Origin: Runella defluvii
GTDB lineage: Bacteria; Bacteroidota; Bacteroidia; Cytophagales; Spirosomataceae
DNA length: 64,000 bases
Direction: 5' to 3'
Assembly (NCBI RefSeq): GCF_014195535.1
Contig: NZ_JACIBY010000001.1
Span: 62,001 to 126,000 of the forward strand
Part shown: one piece after another, positions 53,461 through 62,503 of the stretch
Layout: every line of letters begins with the position of its first letter
Position numbering within the stretch: the first letter of the stretch is position 1
Notes under the pieces: model-generated
Told to the model about the DNA's origin: nothing
Database searches by the model: none
Seen by the model: only the letters and a program-made list of their open reading frames with translations
Program-made: the position numbers and the translations under genes

Positions 53461-54360
53461 TTACTCCAAAAATGACGTCAGATTAGCAATCACTTTTTGT
53501 GTCAAACGCACTTTTGATTCTTCCGTAAAACCTGCCGAACGCGGGTATAGTAAAACATTATTGAGCTCCGAAAATGGTTGGTAATGCGCACCTATTCCAT
53601 CCGAATCGAAAATACCAAAAGAAGTAGGGGCGTTTTGTAGCCAAGCAAAGCAGGCCTGCACATCGAAGGTAGGGCCTAAAGAGGTGTTGATGAGAATCGA
53701 ATTGGGCTTTTTGACCAAAAAGGCTTGTTCGTCCAGCAGAATCGTGTGTTTCGGTAGGTGAGTAGTGATGATGTCACAAGTAGATAATAGTTCGTGCAAG
53801 GGGAGATAATGAACGCCTTCTTTTTCAACTTCGGGATAGCGCGTTCTTCCAAAATAATATACTTCCATCCCAAAATGAAGCGCCGTGCGCGCCACCATCT
53901 TGCCCAACGTGCCTAGTCCAATAATCCCGATGCTTTTACCTCCCAACTCTACGGGCTGAGGTTTCCATTGGCAGGGGCCGTAGCCTTTGAATAAATGAAT
54001 AAGTTGCGCAAAAATGTATTCCACCACTCCCTCATCGCCGTAGTCTCGCACACCAAGCACTCGAATCCCTAATTCCCGCGCCTTGGCGATGTCCACGTTG
54101 GCGGCGGCTTCACTGTACAAACTACAACACATTCCGATGTATTTTAGTGAGGGAGCAGCGGCAATGACATCGGCCGAAACGGGTGTTTGCCAACTGACAA
54201 GCACGCAATCACTTTGCCCAATCCGAGCTAACGTTTCTTCGTCAGAAGTCGGGACGTCGTGGTATCGAAGCAGAGGTTGGCGGGAAAAAGTGGCAATTTC
54301 TTGAACACCTTCTTCGGTAAGGCGGCAGGAATCAATGATGGTAATTTGGTCAAATAACAT
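53461..54360 (-). CDS. D-2-hydroxyacid dehydrogenase homologue lacking catalytic residues
   Basis: A 299-residue protein with the D-isomer-specific 2-hydroxyacid dehydrogenase fold. The NAD motif GIIGLGTLGKMVARTALHFG is intact. The catalytic triad is not: the NxxRG arginine position reads INTSLGPT, the usual acidic D..SEEP region is FDSDGIGAHY, and the PH(I/T)xG histidine is YPRSAGFT. So it may bind NAD without normal 2-keto-acid reduction. The start at 54360 (MLFDQITIIDSCRLTEEGVQ) follows family pattern; 54420 would add 20 residues. It is divergent from the DUF885 gene and overlaps the hairpin repeat downstream. Confidence 0.85.
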   Translation of the reverse strand: MLFDQITIIDSCRLTEEGVQEIATFSRQPLLRYHDVPTSDEETLARIGQSDCVLVSWQTPVSADVIAAAPSLKYIGMCCSLYSEAAANVDIAKARELGIRVLGVRDYGDEGVVEYIFAQLIHLFKGYGPCQWKPQPVELGGKSIGIIGLGTLGKMVARTALHFGMEVYYFGRTRYPEVEKEGVHYLPLHELLSTCDIITTHLPKHTILLDEQAFLVKKPNSILINTSLGPTFDVQACFAWLQNAPTSFGIFDSDGIGAHYQPFSELNNVLLYPRSAGFTEESKVRLTQKVIANLTSFLE

Positions 54361-54444
54361 CCCAAAAGCTTTTTGTGCGAAGGTGCAATAGTATGAAGAA
54401 TTTGGCCTAAATTCACACATTCATTCACAAACTCTCCCTTTTCT

Positions 54445-56190
54445 ATGCTCCAACTTAGACCTGTGTTGCTGTGTGCGTCGTTGATGCTGAGTACCAGCGC
54501 AACAGTACTGGCACAACCCGCTCCTCTTTCTTCTTTGTACAAACAAACCAGCGACGTGCATCATTTGATGGCCAATTACGCCGCCGACCGAGGAAGCCTA
54601 ATCCGTTTTTACGTCATCGAAAACTCTCCCGAACGCCGACAACGTCTCGAACGGCTTTCGACCGATTACCTCCAACAACTGAAAAAATTAGATTTTGATA
54701 AACTGCCCGTTGATAGTCAGGTCGATTACCTATTGTTTCAGCGCAATTTGCAGGTGGATTTACGTGAATTGGCCAAAGAAGCCAACGAAGTTTCACAGAC
54801 CCAAGCGTGGTTTCCGTTTGCCGACCGTATGTATGCCTTAGAAAAATCGCGCCGTCGGGGTACGTCGGTGGAGGGTGAAAAAATAGCCATTGAGTTAAAC
54901 GCCCTGGCGCGTGAGGTGGCAGAAGCCCGAAAAATGGTCGAAAAACTCGATAAAATTGACCCAATTTTAGCCGACCGAGCCTCAGGAACGGCCACGGGGT
55001 TAAAATCGGCGATGAAAAGTGTATTTGAGTTTTATAATGCCTATGACCCCGATTTTACGTGGTGGGTGCCGCAGCCGTACCAAAAACTTGATAGTGCGCT
55101 GACGTCGTATGCGTCGTTTTTTGCCAAAAAAGCCAAAGTAGCTGCCCCTACAAAAGACGATGGAAGCGGTATCAACGGCGTGGCCGTGGGGCGTGATGAA
55201 CTCATCCGACAGCTCGAATTTGAATTTATTTCCTACACTCCCGAAGAACTCATTGATATTGCCAACAAAGAATTTGCGTGGTGCGACCGTGAGTTGCTCA
55301 AAGCTTCGCGCGAGATGGGTTTTGGCGACGATTGGAAAAAGGCACAGGAAAAAGTGAAAAATTCGATGGTGCCCGTGGGCGAACAACCTGCCATGATTTT
55401 GAGACTTTACAACGAGTCGGTCGATTTTCTTAAAAAGAATGATTTGATCACGATTCCGCCAATTGCGGAAGAAACGTGGCGGATGGCGATGATGTCGGCA
55501 GAGCGGCAGAAGTTTAGCCCGTTCTTTTTGGGCGGAGAAACGATTCTGATTTCGTACCCCACGGCCGCCATGTCGCACGAAGATAAATTGATGAGTATGC
55601 GGGGAAATAACCCTCACTTTTCGCGTGCTACCGTTCACCACGAACTGATTGCGGGGCACCACTTACAAGGATTTATGAACAACCGTTACAAAACATACCG
55701 TCGTTTCCGTACGCCGTTTTGGACCGAAGGCTGGGCTTTGTATTGGGAAATGATTTTGTGGGACATGAACTTTCCGCAGTCGCCCGAAGACCGCGTAGGG
55801 ATGTTGTTTTGGCGAATGCACCGTTGCGCTCGGATTATCTTTTCGCTCAATTATCACTTAGGCAAATGGACGCCGCAGCAGTGTATCGACTTTTTGGTGG
55901 ACAGGGTAGGGCACGAGCGTGCCAATGCCGAGGGAGAGGTGCGCCGCTCGTTTGTTGGTGGGTACGAGCCGCTCTATCAGTTGGCGTATATGACGGGAGC
56001 GTTCCAGTTTTATGCCCTCAAAAAAGAACTGGTTGATTCCAAAAAGATGACTTACAAGCAGTTTCATGATGCCATCATGCAGCAAAATTCATTGCCCGTG
56101 GACATGGTACGCGCCGTGATGACCAACAAAAAACTTTCGCCCGATTATAAGTCTTCGTGGAAGTTTTATGTGCCTCCTGTGATGAAGTAG
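54445..56190 (+). CDS. DUF885 family metallopeptidase-like protein
   Basis: A 581-residue secreted protein. A signal peptide (MLQLRPVLLCASLMLSTSATVLAQ) is followed by the alpha-helical DUF885 fold. The probable zinc site is TVHHELIAGHHLQGFMNNRY (HExxxGHH), with the third ligand near TEGWALYWEM, typical of the family. Members are related to M2/M32-like gluzincins and are suspected dipeptidases or carboxypeptidases acting in the periplasm. Full length for the family. It ends at a strong palindrome shared with the convergent GH43 gene. Confidence 0.88.
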   Translation: MLQLRPVLLCASLMLSTSATVLAQPAPLSSLYKQTSDVHHLMANYAADRGSLIRFYVIENSPERRQRLERLSTDYLQQLKKLDFDKLPVDSQVDYLLFQRNLQVDLRELAKEANEVSQTQAWFPFADRMYALEKSRRRGTSVEGEKIAIELNALAREVAEARKMVEKLDKIDPILADRASGTATGLKSAMKSVFEFYNAYDPDFTWWVPQPYQKLDSALTSYASFFAKKAKVAAPTKDDGSGINGVAVGRDELIRQLEFEFISYTPEELIDIANKEFAWCDRELLKASREMGFGDDWKKAQEKVKNSMVPVGEQPAMILRLYNESVDFLKKNDLITIPPIAEETWRMAMMSAERQKFSPFFLGGETILISYPTAAMSHEDKLMSMRGNNPHFSRATVHHELIAGHHLQGFMNNRYKTYRRFRTPFWTEGWALYWEMILWDMNFPQSPEDRVGMLFWRMHRCARIIFSLNYHLGKWTPQQCIDFLVDRVGHERANAEGEVRRSFVGGYEPLYQLAYMTGAFQFYALKKELVDSKKMTYKQFHDAIMQQNSLPVDMVRAVMTNKKLSPDYKSSWKFYVPPVMK

Positions 56191-56198
56191 ATTTTTTG

Positions 56199-56265
56199 AA
56201 CCATATAAGTCATATAAGAGATTATAAGTTTCTCTCTTATATGCCCTTATATGACTTATATGGTT
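56199..56265. terminator. Bidirectional terminator, 20-bp palindrome
   Basis: Arms 56199-56218 and 56246-56265 are perfect 20-nt reverse complements; both contain ATATAAG units and the loop is 27 nt. It lies between the convergent DUF885 and GH43 genes. Confidence 0.8.
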
Positions 56266-56277
56266 GAAATAAAAACA

Positions 56278-57300
56278 TTACTTCGGTGCTGTCATCTCTT
56301 GGTCGGTCGAAACAGGCGAACCAAAGGAAGGCGTGCCGTCTTTCAAGAACGTAAACGGCTGAATACGAGGCGAACGCTTGCCTCCACATCCCTGACCTGC
56401 TTCGCTGTTGGCGTGGTAAAGAATCCAGTTTTGACGTCCATCGGGCGATTTGAAGAAGCTGTTGTGGCCTGCCGCGTGCGTGCCTTTGGTATTTTCGGCC
56501 CAAAACACGGGCGTTGGATGTTTTTTCCACGATGCAAGTTTCATCAAATCATCGTTGGGAGAAGCGTAAATCATCCCCAATGAATAAAAATCCGTCCAAC
56601 ACCCGCTGGCAGAAAAAATGATATTGACCCGACCGTTGGGGCTTTTCAAAAATTGAGGTCCTTCGTTGACCAACACCAGCGGCTTATCGTCGGGGCCAGG
56701 ACGGCTGATGGTGCCGTGTTTTTCCCACGAAAACTGAGGTTCTGAGATTTTGATTCGTTCGCCTACGCAGGTCCACGGGTTGCTCATTTTGCATAAATAC
56801 ACCGACTGTTGCCCGTTTTCGTCACCTTCCCAGCCCGACCACGTCAGGTAAAACTGCCCTTTGTGCTCAAACACCGAGCCATCAATCGCCCATTTGTCCT
56901 GTGGCGTTTTGAGTTGGCCTTTCATGTTCCACGTTCCCTGCGTTGGGTCAGCGGAGGTATTTTCAAGCACAAATAAGCGATGGTTGCGGTTGTGACCATC
57001 GTCGGCCGCGAAGTAGATGTACCATTTGCCTTGGAGAAAATGCAACTCAGGTGCCCAGATTTCTTTAGAATAAGGCCCCGTTGCAGGTGGTGTCCAAACC
57101 ACCGTCGGTGAGGCAGAAGCAAGTTCGGTTAGGGTTTTTACTTTCCAAATACTCAGATTTTTGCCCGTGGTGTGCATGTAATAGTAAAACCCATCTTTGT
57201 AAATCGACCAAGGGTCTGCCCCAGCGGGCAACAACGGATTTTTGAACGTTTGGGCGTGAATAAGGAAAGGAAAAAGTACTAAAAATATGATTTTTTTCAT
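56278..57300 (-). CDS. GH43 glycoside hydrolase
   Basis: A 340-residue secreted five-bladed propeller of family GH43 (beta-xylosidase/alpha-arabinofuranosidase type). The start at 57300 gives the signal peptide MKKIIFLVLFPFLIHAQTF; earlier in-frame ATG codons add 34 residues without signal features. Catalytic residues are visible: base Asp in NPLLPAGADPWSIY, pKa-modulating Asp in AIDGSVFEHKGQFYLTWSGW and acid Glu in VLVNEGPQFLKSP. It should trim arabinose or xylose from plant polysaccharide. The adjacent Gfo/Idh/MocA gene is on the same strand but 142 bp away. Confidence 0.92.
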   Translation of the reverse strand: MKKIIFLVLFPFLIHAQTFKNPLLPAGADPWSIYKDGFYYYMHTTGKNLSIWKVKTLTELASASPTVVWTPPATGPYSKEIWAPELHFLQGKWYIYFAADDGHNRNHRLFVLENTSADPTQGTWNMKGQLKTPQDKWAIDGSVFEHKGQFYLTWSGWEGDENGQQSVYLCKMSNPWTCVGERIKISEPQFSWEKHGTISRPGPDDKPLVLVNEGPQFLKSPNGRVNIIFSASGCWTDFYSLGMIYASPNDDLMKLASWKKHPTPVFWAENTKGTHAAGHNSFFKSPDGRQNWILYHANSEAGQGCGGKRSPRIQPFTFLKDGTPSFGSPVSTDQEMTAPK

Positions 57301-57407
57301 TGGATAAAATGCGTTTCTTTTGTTGAAAGTTGCTGTTTTTTTGGAACACGGATGACACAGATTGGACGGATATTCACGGATTTTGGATGAACTCACGCTC
57401 ACCTAAA

Positions 57408-57441
57408 ATTCGACATTCTACCCTCTACCTTCGACATTCCC
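57408..57441. repeat. Dispersed TTCGACATTC repeat
   Basis: AAATTCGACATTCTACCCTC then TACCTTCGACATTCCCTTTA lies immediately downstream of the Gfo/Idh/MocA stop. The same two-part pattern lies at 11533-11570, right next to the LytTR stop codon, suggesting a family of intergenic repeats placed after minus-strand genes. Confidence 0.55.
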
Positions 57442-57442
57442 T

Positions 57443-58747
57443 TTATACTTTCGGATATTCCCAGCCTTTGCGGTAGGGGCGTTCGAGGAGTTTGTTGGCT
57501 TCGGGGTCGTTTTTGATGAGTCCTTTTTCACCGTCCCACTCAATACTTCGCCCTGCTTTCATCGAAAGCATTCCTAACAAAGCCATGTTAGAAGAACGGT
57601 AACCAATTTCAATGTCGCAGACCGACGGTTGGTTTTTCTCAATTGACATCAAAAAATCGGCCCACAAGTTGGCGATATTTTGCTGGTCGGGCATGTCAAG
57701 TTTGGCATCTTCGTGGATGACGGGCTTTTTAGAATCGGTCGGATAAAACGTCCAGCCGTCGAGCCAGCCCATGTGGAAAGTGCCTTCTGTTCCGTAAAAA
57801 TAACAACCTACGGCCTGTTGTGGGTGCGTTTTTTCGGCGTTGTTTCCCGCAAACTGACGGTGTTCCCAAGTGGCCGTAAAATTCTCAAATTCATACACTG
57901 CCACTTGGTGGTCGGGGGCATCAGTATTGTCGGTTTTGATGGCGCGTCCACCCGTCGAAAACACCTTTCTGGGATATTTTTCTTCCATTACCCAAAGCAA
58001 TTGGTCGAGCCAGTGAATGCCCCAATCGCCCAGTGTTCCGTTGGCATAATCTAAATATTGACGAAATCCACGCGGATGAATTTTGGTATTAAAAGGTCGC
58101 AACGGAGCAGGCCCACACCACATGTCCCAATCAAGCCCTTGGGGCGTTTCGGAGTCGGGAGTTACTTGGCCTGGGCCGCCGCCGTAATGTACAAACGTTC
58201 GAACCATTCCGATTTTACCCACTTTTCCCGAACGGATAAAGTCGCGACCAGATAAGTTGTGGGGCGATACCCGACGGTGCGTACCTACTTGAACAATCTT
58301 CCCTGTTTTTCGAGCGGCCGCTACCATGGCTTTGCCTTCGTTGATGGTGTGGCTAATTGGTTTTTCCACATAGACGTGGGCGCCTGCCTGCACGGCCGCA
58401 ATGCAAATCAGCGGATGCCAATGGTCGGGCGTGGCGACGATGACGATTTCGGGTTTTTCGGTGGCCAAAAGCTCGCGGAAATCGCGGTAGAGTTTAGGCT
58501 TGTCGCCGCTGAGTTTTTCTACTTCGGCGGCGGTTTTGGTGAGCTGATTTTGATCCACGTCGCACAAGGCAACAACTTTAGATTGACCTGCGGCCATTGC
58601 CACGCGGAGAATATTGCCTCCCCACCAGCCTGTGCCAATGAGGGCAGTACGGTACTTAGAAGCACGGGGCGCGGCAATGCCGTAAGGCGAGAAAAGCGTG
58701 GCAGTAGCGCCAACGGCGGAACTTTGGATGAAAGTGCGACGATTCAT
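57443..58747 (-). CDS. Tat-exported Gfo/Idh/MocA oxidoreductase
   Basis: A 434-residue paralogue of the protein at 44882-46249. Tat signal MNRRTFIQSSAVGATATLFS; Rossmann motif ALIGTGWWGGNILRVAMAAG; VALCDVDQNQ; VATPDHWHPLICIAAVQAGA; and here the standard VEKPIS motif (EKP lysine for catalysis) is intact. The second domain has GDWGIHWLDQLLW and PQQAVGCYFYGTEGTFHMGW, typical of the bacterial secreted subgroup. It follows the GH43 gene's locus and is probably involved in a periplasmic sugar step; substrate not deducible. Confidence 0.92.
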   Translation of the reverse strand: MNRRTFIQSSAVGATATLFSPYGIAAPRASKYRTALIGTGWWGGNILRVAMAAGQSKVVALCDVDQNQLTKTAAEVEKLSGDKPKLYRDFRELLATEKPEIVIVATPDHWHPLICIAAVQAGAHVYVEKPISHTINEGKAMVAAARKTGKIVQVGTHRRVSPHNLSGRDFIRSGKVGKIGMVRTFVHYGGGPGQVTPDSETPQGLDWDMWCGPAPLRPFNTKIHPRGFRQYLDYANGTLGDWGIHWLDQLLWVMEEKYPRKVFSTGGRAIKTDNTDAPDHQVAVYEFENFTATWEHRQFAGNNAEKTHPQQAVGCYFYGTEGTFHMGWLDGWTFYPTDSKKPVIHEDAKLDMPDQQNIANLWADFLMSIEKNQPSVCDIEIGYRSSNMALLGMLSMKAGRSIEWDGEKGLIKNDPEANKLLERPYRKGWEYPKV

Positions 58748-58805
58748 GGGGATGTGATAGGTGTTAAAATGAATGTTGGACGAAAGTATAAAGTCGGAAA
58801 ATCGG

Positions 58806-58833
58806 TTTGGTTACTGAATGCTTGCTACCTTTG
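58806..58833 (+). promoter_or_regulatory. Promoter of ABC-F gene, near leaderless
   Basis: TTTG (58806-58809), 16 nt, then TACCTTTG (58826-58833), matching -33/-7 elements. Only 4 nt separate the -7 box from the ATG at 58838, so the mRNA should start at or within a few bases of the start codon. Confidence 0.6.
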
Positions 58834-58837
58834 CGGT

Positions 58838-60712
58838 ATGAATTACCTATCTGCAGAAAATATATCGAAGTCCTTTGGCGATAAGTGGCTGTTTAAGGGC
58901 ATGACGCTGGGCTTGAGCCGAGGCGATAAAGTGGCGCTCATTGGGGCCAATGGTACGGGAAAAACGACGTTAATGACCATTTTGGCGGGGCTCACCCCAC
59001 CCGACGAAGGGGTAGTGAGTGTCCGAAAAGACATTCGAGTAGGGTACCTCGACCAAGCACCCGATTTTGACGGTCAGCTTCCTGTTATTGAAGTGATTTT
59101 TTCGGGTAAAAATCCCGTGGCGGCGGCGGTCAAAGAATATGAACGGGCTTTGTTGCTAGGCGATGATGCCGTGTTGGCGCGCGCCATTGAGCAAGTCGAT
59201 TCGCTGGAAGCTTGGGATTTTGAGGCAAGGGTCAAGGAAATTTTGGGAAAACTAGGCATTTATGATGTTGAGGCAAAAATCGGGACACTGTCGGGCGGGC
59301 AGCGCAAGCGCGTCGCATTGGCCAAAGTGCTCATCGAAAGTCCTGACTTGGTGATTCTGGATGAGCCTACCAACCACCTCGACTTGAGCATGGTTGAGTG
59401 GCTTGAAAATTACCTCAACACCCAAAACACAACGCTCCTTTTGGTAACGCACGACCGTTATTTTTTGGATACGGTGTGTAATGTCATTGTTGAACTCGAC
59501 AACGGAAATTTATATACTTACAAAGGCAATTACGCTTACTTTTTGGAGAAAAAAGCCGAGCGAGAAGCCGTAGAAGCGTCCGAAATCGACAAAGCGAGGA
59601 ACTTATACCGCAAAGAACTCGACTGGATTCGTCGCCAACCCAAAGCGCGTGGAACCAAAGCCAAGTACCGCGTCGATGCGTTTGAAGATACCAAAGAAAA
59701 GGCACATCAGCGCAAATACGACAACCAAATTGAGCTAAATATCAAATCGACGCGGCTGGGAAGTAAAATTGTGGAATTGAACAGTGTTGGTAAAAAATAC
59801 GGTGATAAAACCATCATCCACAATTTTTTATATACCTTCAAAAAAGGTGACCGTATTGGGATTGTGGGGAAAAATGGTGCAGGGAAGTCAACGTTGCTCA
59901 ACATGATTACGGGCGAACTCCGTCCCGACAACGGCCAAGTCGTACGCGGCGATACGGTGCAGTTTGGCTATTACACACAATCGGATTTAGAGTACAAAGA
60001 CGGCCAACGGGTGGTGGATTGGGTCAAAGACGTGGCCGAGGTGATTCGCTTAGGGACGGGCCAAACCGTGACGGCTTCGCAGTATTTGCAGGCATTTTTG
60101 TTTCCGCCCAATAAGCAAGGAACAATGATTGAAAAATTGAGCGGGGGCGAAAAACGCCGCTTGCAGCTTTTGCGTGTTATGATGCACGAGCCTAATTTTT
60201 TGATTCTCGATGAGCCTACCAACGACCTCGACATCACGACGCTGAACGTGCTTGAAGAGTTTTTGATGAATTTCCCAGGCTGTTTGGTGATTGTTTCTCA
60301 CGACCGCTATTTCCTTGACCGTTTGGTAGATCACTTGTTTGTATTTGAAGACAACGGTCACATTCGCGATTTTCCAGGGAATTATACCGATTATCGCAAT
60401 TTCTTAGCCGAAAATAAAGAGCAAGCAGCCGCTGCCAAACAGACGGTTGCAGCCCGTCCGCAGGCTACGTCGGCTACGCCTGTTTCGGCACCTGCCAAGC
60501 GCAAATTGTCGTTTAAAGAACAACGTGAATTTGAAACGTTGGAAAGCGACATGGCGAAGTTGGAAAGTCAAAAAGCGGATTTTGTCGAAAAAATGAACGG
60601 TGGAGTTGGCTCGCACGAGGATTTTGCCACGTGGGCCAAAGCCGTGGAGCGCATTACCGAAGAATTGGAAGAAAAAGAAATGCGCTGGTTGGAGCTGAGT
60701 GAGTTTATGTAA
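58838..60712 (+). CDS. ABC-F family ATPase (Uup/EttA-like)
   Basis: A 624-residue cytoplasmic ATPase with two fused ABC domains and no membrane part, acting on ribosomes. The first domain has GANGTGKTT, LSGGQRKRVALAK and LVILDEPTNHLD; the second has GKNGAGKST, LSGGEKRRLQLLR and FLILDEPTNDLD. The inter-domain linker carries RNLYRKELDWIRRQPKARGT, a P-site interaction motif of the family. A C-terminal coiled coil (about 560-624) after an alanine-rich linker is Uup-like. The start at 58838 (MNYLSAENISKSFGD) is set by homology and by the promoter; the open frame continues upstream only because it runs antisense to the Gfo/Idh/MocA gene. Confidence 0.95.
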   Translation: MNYLSAENISKSFGDKWLFKGMTLGLSRGDKVALIGANGTGKTTLMTILAGLTPPDEGVVSVRKDIRVGYLDQAPDFDGQLPVIEVIFSGKNPVAAAVKEYERALLLGDDAVLARAIEQVDSLEAWDFEARVKEILGKLGIYDVEAKIGTLSGGQRKRVALAKVLIESPDLVILDEPTNHLDLSMVEWLENYLNTQNTTLLLVTHDRYFLDTVCNVIVELDNGNLYTYKGNYAYFLEKKAEREAVEASEIDKARNLYRKELDWIRRQPKARGTKAKYRVDAFEDTKEKAHQRKYDNQIELNIKSTRLGSKIVELNSVGKKYGDKTIIHNFLYTFKKGDRIGIVGKNGAGKSTLLNMITGELRPDNGQVVRGDTVQFGYYTQSDLEYKDGQRVVDWVKDVAEVIRLGTGQTVTASQYLQAFLFPPNKQGTMIEKLSGGEKRRLQLLRVMMHEPNFLILDEPTNDLDITTLNVLEEFLMNFPGCLVIVSHDRYFLDRLVDHLFVFEDNGHIRDFPGNYTDYRNFLAENKEQAAAAKQTVAARPQATSATPVSAPAKRKLSFKEQREFETLESDMAKLESQKADFVEKMNGGVGSHEDFATWAKAVERITEELEEKEMRWLELSEFM

Positions 60713-60780
60713 TCCTCACGCCTCAACGTACTGTATCTACGCTTCAGGCATTCTTTTTATGGGATGCGACAACAAAAAAA

Positions 60781-60811
60781 TAGCTTTGAGGGTCTTTTTC
60801 CCTTAAAGCTA
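60781..60811 (+). promoter_or_regulatory. Hairpin with embedded -7 box before membrane gene
   Basis: TAGCTTTGAGGG (60781-60792) pairs with CCCTTAAAGCTA (60800-60811), a 12-bp stem with one G-T pair that reaches the A of the start codon at 60811. TAGCTTTG also fits TAnnTTTG. It could be a promoter, a terminator of the ABC-F unit, or a translation-hindering hairpin. Confidence 0.4.
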
Positions 60812-61866
60812 TGACCTTCTTTGGAAATCTTGCCCTTTTGTTGGCACTTATTGGCTACTTCAGTCTGGCTACCATGGCTGGGAAACCCACACCTGGCGGA
60901 GATGCGGGCGTTGGTCATGCCTTTGCGTTGTTGTTTGCTTATGCCGCCGTCGCTGTTGGAATCACCATTGCTACGGCGTTGGTATTTTGGAAGGGTGGCC
61001 TTGGTTGGGTTTCCGAAAAACCGTCTCTTCGCAATGCGTTGGTTGTTTTGGGGTGGACATCGGTGATGGTTTTTAGCTTTTTTGCAGCCATGAATGGCGA
61101 CGGTGGCGCACCGTGGATTATGCGTTTTTTGGGTAAATACGTCGCTGTTTGGGCTTTGCCGCCTTTATTGGTAGTGGGTTTTGTGCTTGTCAACCCTTGG
61201 CTGCAAAGTGTCATTCCAAACGTAATTTGGCAATGGGCGCTCAAAGGAACGGTGGTGTTTTGTGCCGTATGTTGTCTGGCAATAATAGGTGAATGGCTTG
61301 CCAATATTCCCGTTCAAGCGGCTCAACGCGCCGAAGCCGCTACCAATGAAGAAGTACAACGTAAGCAACAGTTTTTAAAAGAAATAGAAAATACCGACGC
61401 TCAAACGTCGTTGGTGACGATTTTGGTATTTACCAACAAATACCAAGATACCGAAGTCAGAAATGCCGCCTTGGCCAAAATCAAGTCCAATCCACAGTGG
61501 CAACAGTACCTTGTCAGTCGCTTAGAAACGCCTTGGGCGGGCGAGGTTTTTGCTTTTTTAGCCGATAACGACGTCCCCGACAAAAGTTTGTTTTTCAGGT
61601 CAATCGAAAAAGGAATCTTGGAAATGGCCAAGCAATTTGAAGATGGAATGCGCCGAACGCACACGTTTTACGATGGACAGTTTTATTCGGAAACGGAAGA
61701 TGTACTTGAAACCATTGCCAAATTTGAAGGCTCAGAAATAAACTACGTTCCTGCGGTTCGGAAGCTGCGAGCGGCCTTGGATACACCGCTCGAAAGCTAC
61801 CAAAATCGGGCCAACTTACGGTGTATTCCTGTCTTGGATAAGTGGCTCAAAAAGCACGCGCATTAA
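60811..61866 (+). CDS. Membrane protein of unknown function
   Basis: A 351-residue protein not assigned to a family. It has about five hydrophobic helices in the first half (about 3-18, 33-58, 72-90, 103-128 and 140-165), followed by a soluble helical C-terminal part (about 170-351) rich in charged residues, starting RAEAATNEEVQRKQQFLKEI. The soluble part resembles HEAT/Armadillo-type helical repeats (TKYQDTEVRNAALAKIKSNP-like spacing) but no repeat family is certain. It is not coupled to neighbours. Function unknown. Confidence 0.7.
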   Translation: MTFFGNLALLLALIGYFSLATMAGKPTPGGDAGVGHAFALLFAYAAVAVGITIATALVFWKGGLGWVSEKPSLRNALVVLGWTSVMVFSFFAAMNGDGGAPWIMRFLGKYVAVWALPPLLVVGFVLVNPWLQSVIPNVIWQWALKGTVVFCAVCCLAIIGEWLANIPVQAAQRAEAATNEEVQRKQQFLKEIENTDAQTSLVTILVFTNKYQDTEVRNAALAKIKSNPQWQQYLVSRLETPWAGEVFAFLADNDVPDKSLFFRSIEKGILEMAKQFEDGMRRTHTFYDGQFYSETEDVLETIAKFEGSEINYVPAVRKLRAALDTPLESYQNRANLRCIPVLDKWLKKHAH

Positions 61867-61878
61867 CTTTCCTTTGGA

Positions 61879-62304
61879 CTATTTTTTAACACCTGCATAG
61901 TAGAAAAAAGTACCTTGAGTGTCGGTATGGCTAACCTTTAACACTTTTGAGCGCACTTCTTTTTTTCCGTTAAACCACTTTCCCTCCTCGTACGTCCCAA
62001 TTTGTTGGTTTTGGTAGCGCAACGAAAACCCGCCTGACACGGCCACCGCCGAAATGTTTTCGAGGGTAGTGGTAGCTGTTTTTGGGATAAATGTGGTGCG
62101 TACCAAACGGTAACTTCCATCCGAATTTTTAAGAATATCAAGACGAGGAAGTTGATTCACGTCGGTAATAGCAACGCACAATGGATCTAAGAAAGCATTG
62201 GTTTGGTAGGCCCCTTCAAGCACGTTTGGGTCTTGGGTAACGGTTTCGCGCTGGCAATTTGTGAGCAACAGCACCGCGAACAATAACAGAGATAAGTATT
62301 TCAT
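61879..62304 (-). CDS. Hypothetical lipoprotein
   Basis: A 141-residue protein with a lipoprotein signal (MKYLSLLLFAVLLLTNC, lipobox LLTNC, C17). The mature part looks beta-rich, with alternating polar and aromatic residues (GSYRLVRTTFIPK, GGFSLRYQNQQIGTY), in keeping with small Bacteroidota lipoproteins of unknown function. It converges on the membrane protein gene with a 12-bp gap. I do not recognise the family. Confidence 0.72.
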   Translation of the reverse strand: MKYLSLLLFAVLLLTNCQRETVTQDPNVLEGAYQTNAFLDPLCVAITDVNQLPRLDILKNSDGSYRLVRTTFIPKTATTTLENISAVAVSGGFSLRYQNQQIGTYEEGKWFNGKKEVRSKVLKVSHTDTQGTFFYYAGVKK

Positions 62305-62423
62305 TGGCGTATCATTAAGGGTTTTGAATACGACGCATTGACGTACAAAAAAGTTGGAACTTACGCTTTAATAACCAAAACCAACGGCTGGAAAGTATAA
62401 ATCTACGCTTCAAAAAAGCATAA

Positions 62424-62454
62424 TTGAGTACCCTGTTTATCTCCCTTACTTTTG
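62424..62454 (+). promoter_or_regulatory. Promoter of TPMT-like gene
   Basis: TTG at 62424-62426, exactly 20 nt, then TACTTTTG at 62447-62454: the best full match to the Bacteroidota -33/-7 consensus in the window. The start codon follows 49 bp later. Confidence 0.65.
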
Positions 62455-62503
62455 AACCAACAATCAGTTTTATCCTCTAAACACTCTTTAATCAACTACA
62501 GCA

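Noticed and set aside
58259-58837. Upstream in-frame extension of the ABC-F gene
   Set aside because: It is the antisense of the Gfo/Idh/MocA gene; the ABC-F homology starts at MNYLSAENI (58838) and the promoter sits just before.
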